5,265 bases of DNA from Pseudomonadota bacterium (GTDB lineage: Bacteria; Pseudomonadota; Gammaproteobacteria; Steroidobacterales; Woeseiaceae), in the NCBI GenBank assembly GCA_022565135.1, contig JADFKA010000150.1:1-5265 (forward strand), given 5' to 3'. The notes beneath the pieces were generated by a model. That model saw only the letters and a program-made list of their open reading frames with translations, was not told the DNA's origin and made no database searches. A program made the position numbers and the translations under genes. Positions 1-5,265 of the stretch are shown in pieces. Every line of letters begins with the position of its first letter. Position 1 is the stretch's first letter.

Positions 1-771
1 GATGATCCTGTGCATGATGGTTGCGATCTCGTCGACGCCCTCGACATCATCGATCAGGTCCTGACGAATCTCAACTCCGACGTGCGGCAAACCAATTGCC
101 TCGGCATGCTGGTCGACGGTGAAATCCTGTGGCGCCTTGCCCGAATACGGCTCGTTATCGCCGGTCACATAACCGGCCGCGCGAAATTCCTCAATGAAGA
201 TGTCGGACAGTCGTCGGTCCGCATCCCAAAGCACACCTATCTGCCATGAACGTGATTCGCCGTTCAGGACCGGCGTAAAACTGTGCACTGAAATGAACGC
301 GGGCGGCGGCCCAACCGCCTGCAGACGCGCTATTTGCGCGTCGATGGCGTGATGATACGGCCAGTAAATCGCCTCTGCCCGGGCGTCTTTGGCGCTACGC
401 TTGAGATTGCGATTGCCGGTCACGACAATGCCATCACCAAACTCAAGAAATGCGCCAGGGTCGAGCAACTCTCGATTGCAATCGACAACGAGCCGCGAAT
501 ACTGGGCCAGAACGGCGGTCACACCGAGATTGCCGGCAATATGTTCGGTCAGCGCAGCGGCGCCAATGTCGATCGCCAAATGACAGCGTCGCGCAAATGG
601 ATCGAGCCCAAGGTCGCCAAGGGCGGCCGGAATGCGGCAACTTGCATGGTCGCAGACGAGCAGGATCGGCACTTCCGCCAGCGGATTGAGAATGACGAAT
701 GGAGACGGCTCGCCGCTGCACAGCAAAGGGCTTTCAGGGTTGTTCGTACTGTGGTTGGAGCCGTCTGGCAT
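1..771 (-). CDS. N-formylglutamate amidohydrolase family protein (3' end cut by window edge)
   Basis: The first 257 residues are visible and the frame is still open at base 1. The protein resembles the N-formylglutamate amidohydrolase family (PF05013), especially the 'predicted' subgroup usually written COG3931. Family-like blocks are CDHAS (40-44), the HLAIDIG block around D68, SRLVVDCNR (92-100), HSFTP (163-167), NEPYSG (206-211), H222 and EIRQDL (234-239). The conserved His, Asp and Glu residues are probably the metal and catalytic ligands (family inference). Characterised members hydrolyse N-formyl-L-glutamate to formate and glutamate at the end of histidine breakdown, but no hut gene is visible here, so the true substrate is unknown. 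No signal peptide or membrane segment is seen, so it is probably cytoplasmic. The family is usually about 260-290 residues, so little is missing. The ATG is the first start after an in-frame TAA four codons upstream, and no clear Shine-Dalgarno precedes it. It lies 60 bp after the c-di-GMP gene on the same strand, so co-transcription is plausible. Confidence 0.85.
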   Translation of the reverse strand, partial: MPDGSNHSTNNPESPLLCSGEPSPFVILNPLAEVPILLVCDHASCRIPAALGDLGLDPFARRCHLAIDIGAAALTEHIAGNLGVTAVLAQYSRLVVDCNRELLDPGAFLEFGDGIVVTGNRNLKRSAKDARAEAIYWPYHHAIDAQIARLQAVGPPPAFISVHSFTPVLNGESRSWQIGVLWDADRRLSDIFIEEFRAAGYVTGDNEPYSGKAPQDFTVDQHAEAIGLPHVGVEIRQDLIDDVEGVDEIATIMHRII

Positions 772-831
772 GAATCTAAGGAGTTAGAATTCTTTGCCGC
801 TCAGTGTAACGCATCAGCGGCCGTACCATCA
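772..831 (-). other. Short intergenic spacer between two co-directional genes
   Basis: This 60-bp gap separates the stop of the GGDEF-EAL gene from the ATG of the amidohydrolase gene. It contains a 6-bp inverted repeat, GCCGCT (796-801) and AGCGGC (816-821), with a 14-base loop. Read on the minus strand it is followed by AAAGAATTC rather than a T-run, so it does not look like an intrinsic terminator. No convincing promoter is seen. The simplest reading is read-through from the upstream gene into the amidohydrolase gene. Confidence 0.4.
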
Positions 832-3800
832 TCAGGCGCTACGATCTGCACATTGCATGTCGCCCCAGGGTGCAAAGTCTCGCACGGACGCCGGCCGGGC
901 GATGTAGTAGCCCTGCGCATACTCGATGCCCAGTTCACCGAGCTTCTCGAGTACCTGTTTGGTCTCGACGCGCTCGGCAATCGTCTCGATGCCCATCGCA
1001 TGACCAACCTCACTGATCGCCTTGACCATGCTCTCATCGACCTTGTCCTCGGCGACATTGCGAATGAAATGCCCGTCGATCTTGAGATAGTCGACGGGCA
1101 GGTTCTTGAGATACGTAAACGACGACAGCCCGGTGCCGAAGTCGTCAAGCGAAAACTTGCAGCCCAGCTGCTTCAGGGACTTCATGAAATGCACGACGCG
1201 CGACAGATTTGAAATCGCTGCGGTCTCTGTGATCTCAAAGCAGATCGCGCCGCGCGGCAATTTCTGCTTCTTGAGCTCATTGATAACGTCTTCGAGGAAT
1301 CGGTCTTCACTCAGTGATGTGCCCGACAAATTGATGGCTATCGTGTATCGGGCATCACCGTCTGTATTGCGGTCAGCGAGCTTCGACAGGGCTTCGCGAA
1401 TCACCCAGCGATCGAGCGTCGACATGAGATTATATCGTTCAGCCGCCGGAATAAATCGATCGGGGTTGACAAGTTCGCCTTTCTCGTCACGCATGCGTAA
1501 CAATATTTCGTAATGGCCCCGCGATTGTCCAGTGGTCTTGCCAATGCTGATAATTGGCTGAAAAAATAGCTCAAGTCGATCTTCCTCAACCGCGCTACTG
1601 ATGCGCGAGACCCACTTCATCTCTTCATGGCGCTGTGCAGCATCGCTGTCCCGGTACAGGTGAACCTGGTTACGGCCCATGTCTTTGGCCGAATAACAGG
1701 CAACATCAGCCGAGCTCATGAGTGTTGCAACATCTTCACTCTCGCCGGTAATCATGACGACACCGAGGGAACAACGAATCGCTGCAAACGAATCTTTCCA
1801 CTCGAAACGATAAGCCTCGATGGCGCCGCGGATTGCCTCGGCCACATCGATCGCCGTTTTCTCATTGCAACGCTCGAGCAGTATGCCGAATTCGTCGCCG
1901 CCCAGCCGTGCGAGCAGGTCCGTCGAACGAATCTTTGCGTGCACGACGTCCGCGAGCTGTTTAAGCAAAGCATCTCCCGCGCTATGGCCGAAGGTGTCAT
2001 TGATTACTTTGAATTGATCAAGGTCGAGATACAGCAACGCGTCAGTCTCTTCGGCATTGCCGCGCAAATTCTCGAGCGAATTCACCAATCGGTTCTCGAA
2101 CTCCTGACGATTGATCAGACCTGTCAGCGAATCGTGCGCCGCCTGGTAACTGAGTTGTCGAAACAGGCGCGTTTCTCTGCTGATATCATGGAATACCATG
2201 ACTGAGCCGACAATATTGCCGATGCGGTCCCGAATCGGTGCGACCGAATCCTGAATCGGGATCTCGCCATCGTCTGCCGTGATGAGGACCGAATTCTCGT
2301 CGAGCGTGATGACGCGTCCTTCCCTGAGGCATCGCATCACCGGGTTGTCGATGGCGGCTCGTGTTTTCGCGTTGACGATCGTCATCATTTCGCTGACCGG
2401 TCTGCCGCATGCACTGCGCATGTCCCAGCCGGTCAGATCCTGTGCGACGGGATTTATGTAATCGACACGGCCATCGGCGTCAGTCGTTATCACGCCGTCA
2501 CCAATGGATTGCAGGGTAACCTGCGCACGTTCCTTTTCCTCGAAGATGCGCGTCTCGGCGTGCTTGCGCTCCGTAATGTCAGTGATCGTGCCCTCGTGAG
2601 CGACCACGTTGCCATCATCATCGAAAACGGCATGCGAGTTTTCCAGCACAACGATCTCGCGGCCGTCCTTGCGGCGTAGCCGGTACTCGAAATTTTTGAC
2701 CAGTCCCTGTGCCTCCAGTCGCGCGAATACGCGCTCGCGGTCAATGGGGTTGACGTACAGCAACGTTGTCCGACCGGCGGCCTTCAGATCTTCGACACTA
2801 TCGTAGCCAAGCATCTCCACAAGTGCCGGGTTAGCGGTGATCCACTCGCCTTCAGGCGAGGCGATATAGACACCGTCAACGACGTTTTGAAACAAACCAC
2901 GATAGCGCCTCTCGGAGGTGCGCAACTGATTCTCATCGAGTTCCCGCTTGATCGCGATACCGGCCAGCCTCGCCATGCTGCCTAACTTGTCGAGTTCCCC
3001 GGTGGTTGGGCCTCGCGCCTCGTTAATGTAGACATCGAGTGTGCCAATGATTTTCCCGGCCGCGCCATGAATGAGAAACGACCAGGCAGCGGCGATTCCA
3101 AGTCTATCGGCTTCGCGCCGATGCGACTTCCACGCCGGGTCCTTGTCAATGTTCAGCGCGAAGCTATCTTCATTGCGATGTACGGCCGCACCGCAGGTAA
3201 TGCTGTCGGCGGCAATGTCAACAAAGTCGAGGCACAGTTTGAATGCATCGGGCAGGCTCGGCGCTTGCGCGACGTTGAGCATTTTATTCGTGGCATTGAG
3301 TTGCATGACCGCGGCGCGAAAACTATCGTCGATCTTCTCGACGCAGCGGCAGATGGCACGCAGCGTACGATCAAAAGGTTTGCTCGTTGCGATCATTTCG
3401 AGAATCTTATTCTGCGCGAAATTAATCGTCTCGTTGCGCTTGCGTTCGCCGATATCGGTGATGGTCGCGCGAATCCGGCGGCGATCGCCGGATGGCAAGC
3501 GACTAAAGCGGACCTCACATGGAATCTCCTGACCCATCGAATCCACGTGCAACCATTCGAAAGTCGGGTGCTCGCCCGCGAGCGCTCTGTCGATATAGCC
3601 ACGCCGGACACCGAAAGACGGCTGTCCGTCGGGCTGCATGTCAGGGCTGATCTTCTCGGGGCCAATCAGCAACAAGCGTGCGCGTGACAGATTGAACAAG
3701 GTACAGGCTTTTTCATTCACATCAACGAGTCGATTTTCATCGACATCGAACACAACTATCGCTTCGGGCGCATATTCTACAAGGGCGCGATAACGCTCCT

Positions 3801-4329
3801 CGTTTTCCTTGAGTGCGTTTTCCGCTTGCTTGCGGTCCGTCACATCACGCAGACTGATGACATAAATCTTACCCGCGCCTGCCTCGAGCTCACTCGCGTG
3901 GATTTCAGCAATAAAGGTCTCACCGTTCGCGCGAACTGCGTCGACCTCGCCGCCTGCGACTGTAACTTGCGTGTCATCAAGATTGGAATTGAAGGGTTCG
4001 ATGAACCTGGCAAGCTTCTGGCCTTTGGCGGCAGGCAGGATGCGCTCGAGTTTCGAGCCGATAAGTTGATCGCGCGTCAGCCCGAAGTAATACGAACAAA
4101 TTTTATTGCAGCTGCAGATAAAGCCGTTTTCACTGACGGTAAACAGCGCGTCGGTAACGCTGTCAAAGATGGCTTCCAGCGGCGTAATCGTGGTCAGCGA
4201 CTGCGTGATAGTCGCTTCCATTTTGTCATAATGCTGGTCGACCAATTCGAGCAACTCGACGAAGTCCGGTTTCTCGATCGCAGACGACGCGGTCGTCTGT
4301 TTGATTCTGTTGCGCAGCTCCTTGTGCAT
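832..4329 (-). CDS. Multi-sensor cyclic di-GMP enzyme, PAS-PAS-GAF-PAS-PAS-GGDEF-EAL
   Basis: This 1165-residue soluble protein should make and/or break cyclic di-GMP in the cytoplasm in response to small-molecule, redox or partner signals. No transmembrane segment is seen. Approximate domains are PAS1 49-166, PAS2 177-298, GAF 303-463, PAS3 474-592, PAS4 602-722, GGDEF 728-893 and EAL 917-1153. The ends of PAS1-PAS3 carry the usual linker signature (RDVTDRK, TDIGERK, TDITERK) and PAS4 ends HDISRE. The cyclase domain has intact GGDEF (810-814), metal ligand D769, substrate residues N777 and D786, and an inhibitory-site RSTD (801-804) exactly five residues before GGDEF. The phosphodiesterase domain has EIL (941-943) in place of EAL, N1000, FEITET (1031-1036), DDFGTG (1062-1067), K1083, E1119/E1122 and Q1139, so all expected metal and catalytic residues seem present. 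The ATG is the only sensible start, because an in-frame TGA lies five codons upstream; no clear Shine-Dalgarno is seen. It sits downstream of prsR, which suggests control of exopolysaccharide or surface functions (inference). The signal sensed cannot be read from sequence. Confidence 0.95.
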   Translation of the reverse strand: MHKELRNRIKQTTASSAIEKPDFVELLELVDQHYDKMEATITQSLTTITPLEAIFDSVTDALFTVSENGFICSCNKICSYYFGLTRDQLIGSKLERILPAAKGQKLARFIEPFNSNLDDTQVTVAGGEVDAVRANGETFIAEIHASELEAGAGKIYVISLRDVTDRKQAENALKENEERYRALVEYAPEAIVVFDVDENRLVDVNEKACTLFNLSRARLLLIGPEKISPDMQPDGQPSFGVRRGYIDRALAGEHPTFEWLHVDSMGQEIPCEVRFSRLPSGDRRRIRATITDIGERKRNETINFAQNKILEMIATSKPFDRTLRAICRCVEKIDDSFRAAVMQLNATNKMLNVAQAPSLPDAFKLCLDFVDIAADSITCGAAVHRNEDSFALNIDKDPAWKSHRREADRLGIAAAWSFLIHGAAGKIIGTLDVYINEARGPTTGELDKLGSMARLAGIAIKRELDENQLRTSERRYRGLFQNVVDGVYIASPEGEWITANPALVEMLGYDSVEDLKAAGRTTLLYVNPIDRERVFARLEAQGLVKNFEYRLRRKDGREIVVLENSHAVFDDDGNVVAHEGTITDITERKHAETRIFEEKERAQVTLQSIGDGVITTDADGRVDYINPVAQDLTGWDMRSACGRPVSEMMTIVNAKTRAAIDNPVMRCLREGRVITLDENSVLITADDGEIPIQDSVAPIRDRIGNIVGSVMVFHDISRETRLFRQLSYQAAHDSLTGLINRQEFENRLVNSLENLRGNAEETDALLYLDLDQFKVINDTFGHSAGDALLKQLADVVHAKIRSTDLLARLGGDEFGILLERCNEKTAIDVAEAIRGAIEAYRFEWKDSFAAIRCSLGVVMITGESEDVATLMSSADVACYSAKDMGRNQVHLYRDSDAAQRHEEMKWVSRISSAVEEDRLELFFQPIISIGKTTGQSRGHYEILLRMRDEKGELVNPDRFIPAAERYNLMSTLDRWVIREALSKLADRNTDGDARYTIAINLSGTSLSEDRFLEDVINELKKQKLPRGAICFEITETAAISNLSRVVHFMKSLKQLGCKFSLDDFGTGLSSFTYLKNLPVDYLKIDGHFIRNVAEDKVDESMVKAISEVGHAMGIETIAERVETKQVLEKLGELGIEYAQGYYIARPASVRDFAPWGDMQCADRSA

Positions 4330-4431
4330 CGGCCGACCCGTTCAATCCGTTGAGAGCGATTGCAGATTGCTACTGTAGGGTCAGATCCGGCTCGGCGTCT
4401 GTGATGTGAAGCCGATTTTGAAAGTTATTTT

Positions 4432-4445
4432 GGGAATATTTTCCC
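4432..4445. repeat. Small palindrome, GGGAA-N4-TTCCC, next to the -10-like hexamers
   Basis: GGGAA (4432-4436) and TTCCC (4441-4445) form a perfect 5-bp inverted repeat around TATT. On the minus strand it lies immediately downstream of a CATAAT hexamer, where a repressor site would be expected if that hexamer is a real -10. No known operator is recognised, and an arrangement this short can arise by chance. Confidence 0.3.
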
Positions 4446-4446
4446 T

Positions 4447-4466
4447 ATTATGATAAACACATTATG
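4447..4466 (-). promoter_or_regulatory. Possible -10 elements for the c-di-GMP gene
   Basis: Read on the minus strand, two CATAAT hexamers (5 of 6 match to TATAAT) occur at 4461-4466 and 4447-4452, in the only AT-rich part of the gap. Neither has a good -35 hexamer at 16-18 bases, so either promoter would be weak or activator-dependent. Starting here would give a 5' leader of roughly 110 bases. This rests on pattern matching only. Confidence 0.22.
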
Positions 4467-4468
4467 TG
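4458..4468. repeat. Small palindrome, CACAT-T-ATGTG
   Basis: An 11-base element with two perfect 5-base half-sites around one central base overlaps one of the CATAAT hexamers. Symmetry of this kind is typical of dimeric repressor sites, but no known family is recognised. It is short enough to be chance, especially in AT-rich sequence. Confidence 0.28.
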
Positions 4469-4571
4469 AATATCGCCCTGTTGGAGCCCGCCGTACTGAA
4501 AGAATAGTGGACCAACCATTTGGTGAAGAGCTAACGATCGGGCCGGGCGATATCCGCCTCACCTGTACAAG

Positions 4572-4590
4572 CCCGCTCCCGTCAAGCGGG
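4572..4590 (-). terminator. Weak hairpin downstream of prsR, possible terminator
   Basis: CCCGCT (4572-4577) pairs with AGCGGG (4585-4590) across a 7-base loop, giving a GC-rich 6-bp stem 23 bases beyond the prsR stop. On the minus strand the next bases are CTTGTACAGG, so there is no proper T-run. It could slow polymerase or protect the 3' end, but it is not a classic intrinsic terminator. Confidence 0.3.
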
Positions 4591-4613
4591 ATCGAGACGT
4601 GCGGGCGATGCCT

Positions 4614-5265
4614 TTACCCGGCTTGCACGGCCTTCTTCGAATAGCGCTCGGCTGACAGATCATACTTGCTCATCAGGTCATACAGCGTTGGCCGGGTGAC
4701 GCCCAGCAATTCGGCAGCTTTGGAGATGTTGCCGAAACTCTTGCTTAATGCGCTTCGAATGGCCTTGGATTCGGCATGCTGGCGGACTTCACGAAGATTG
4801 AGCGATGCATCTTTTCCATCACCGGGCACGAGACCAAGATCACTTGCCGTTACCATTTTGCCGTCCGCCATGATGACGGCACTTTTAATCTTGTTCTCGA
4901 GTTCACGAACATTGCCAGGCCAGGCGAAGGATTCTATCGCGCGCACGGCATCATCGGTAAAACCGTTCAATGCCCGGCTCTGCTGTTTGCAGTATTTCTG
5001 TAACAAAGTGCGGGCCAGAATGAGCCGGTCTTCCTCGCGGTCACGCAATGGCGGGATATTGATCGTGATTTCGCTGACGCGATAGTAGAGATCTTCGCGA
5101 AATGCACCTTGTTTGATCAGTTCTTCGGGATTCTGGTTAGTGGCACAGACGATACGCACGTCGACCTTGATTTCCTCGCGGCCACCGACACGTTCGATGA
5201 CGCGTTCCTGCAGGAACCTGAGCATTTTGGCCTGCAACGAAAGCGGCATGTCGCATATTTCATCG
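4614..5265 (-). CDS. prsR: PEP-CTERM-box response regulator PrsR, sigma-54-dependent activator (C-terminal part, 5' end outside window)
   Basis: The last 216 residues are visible, ending at TAA (4614-4616). The gene enters the window at the Walker B core DEICDMP (5264-5244), so the receiver domain, Walker A and GAFTGA loop are outside. Counting from that Asp, the fragment has the sensor I block VCATNQ (39-44), the arginine-finger region FREDLYYR (55-62), PPLRDR (71-76), the sensor II block WPGNVRELEN (115-124), and a Fis-type helix-turn-helix around 178-201 (GNISKAAELLGV, RPTLYDLM). The LNLREVR block before the helix-turn-helix, the AVIMADGK stretch and the overall wording match PrsR, the regulator paired with the PrsK sensor kinase that activates PEP-CTERM protein genes through RNA polymerase-sigma-54. 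PrsR genes usually lie by exosortase and exopolysaccharide genes, which would be expected beyond the high-coordinate end. Another NtrC-family regulator is possible but less likely. One oddity is Cys where most relatives have Gly in DEIGD. Confidence 0.82.
   Translation of the reverse strand, partial: DEICDMPLSLQAKMLRFLQERVIERVGGREEIKVDVRIVCATNQNPEELIKQGAFREDLYYRVSEITINIPPLRDREEDRLILARTLLQKYCKQQSRALNGFTDDAVRAIESFAWPGNVRELENKIKSAVIMADGKMVTASDLGLVPGDGKDASLNLREVRQHAESKAIRSALSKSFGNISKAAELLGVTRPTLYDLMSKYDLSAERYSKKAVQAG

Larger units (their letters stand above)
4330..4613. other. Intergenic region between prsR and the c-di-GMP gene; likely promoter/leader region, no supported gene
   Basis: This 284-bp gap holds, from the prsR side, a GC-rich hairpin (4572-4590), a GC-rich middle, an AT-rich island around 4415-4470 with two short palindromes, and a leader of about 110 bases before the c-di-GMP start codon. 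It is long enough to end prsR transcription and start a new transcript. I looked for sigma-54 sites (GG and GC spaced ten bases apart in TGGCAC/TTGC context) on the minus strand and found no convincing one. A 64-codon plus-strand reading frame starting at 4450 overlaps the prsR tail and has no ribosome binding site, so it is not annotated. Confidence 0.6.

Noticed and set aside
796..821. Hairpin between the GGDEF-EAL and amidohydrolase genes as a terminator
   Set aside because: It has only 6 bp of stem, a 14-base loop and no T-run after it on the minus strand.
334..1212. A 292-codon plus-strand open frame crossing the gap between the amidohydrolase and GGDEF-EAL genes
   Set aside because: It runs opposite two genes with strong family matches, its translation shows no recognisable domain, and long antisense frames are common opposite coding sequence of this composition.
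1627..4353. Several plus-strand open frames of about 150-206 codons (for example 1627-2205, 3067-3687 and 3826-4353)
   Set aside because: All lie antisense to the PAS/GAF/GGDEF/EAL gene, whose motifs are intact along its whole length. They look like shadow frames with no family resemblance.
4330..4613. A sigma-54 promoter driven by PrsR in front of the c-di-GMP gene
   Set aside because: The best spacing match on the minus strand (GGCTCCAACAGGGC, 4474-4487 region) keeps only the GG and GC pairs and lacks the rest of the TGGCAC/TTGC consensus.
4330..4613. A cyclic di-GMP riboswitch in the leader of the GGDEF-EAL gene
   Set aside because: I could not find the paired-helix and tetraloop-receptor pattern of class I or the class II core in the roughly 110-base leader; a covariance-model search would be decisive.
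4450..4644. A 64-codon plus-strand frame in the gap after the AT-rich island
   Set aside because: It has no ribosome binding site, overlaps the end of prsR in antisense, and its translation is low-complexity and unlike any family I recognise.

Overview
The window looks like a chromosomal segment of a moderate-GC proteobacterium, most likely a marine or environmental gammaproteobacterium. That guess rests on gene content and protein style only: a PrsR-type sigma-54 activator, a long PAS/GAF/GGDEF/EAL protein, and mid-50s GC by eye. No rRNA, tRNA or marker gene is present to fix the lineage. All three genes lie on the minus strand, so transcription runs from high to low coordinates.

Layout in transcription order. 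(1) 5265-4614: the C-terminal 216 residues of a sigma-54-dependent response regulator. It runs from the Walker B motif to the Fis-type DNA-binding helix-turn-helix and best matches PrsR, the regulator of PEP-CTERM/exosortase loci. Its receiver domain and Walker A lie outside the window. (2) 4613-4330: a 284-bp gap with a weak hairpin after prsR, an AT-rich stretch with two small palindromes and -10-like hexamers, and no gene that I can support. (3) 4329-832: one 1165-residue cytoplasmic c-di-GMP protein with the order PAS-PAS-GAF-PAS-PAS-GGDEF-EAL. The key catalytic residues of both output domains appear intact, and a GGDEF inhibitory site is present. (4) 831-772: a 60-bp gap. (5) 771-1: an N-formylglutamate amidohydrolase-family protein, cut by the window edge near its C-terminus.

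How they may work together (inference): PrsR-type regulators control exosortase substrates and usually sit beside exopolysaccharide genes. A multi-sensor c-di-GMP enzyme directly downstream would suit a switch between surface/matrix production and other states. The amidohydrolase follows closely on the same strand and may be co-transcribed with the c-di-GMP gene, but no functional link is visible. I see no mobile element, CRISPR array, RNA gene or clearly new system. The most notable feature is the prsR/c-di-GMP gene adjacency and the structured gap between them.
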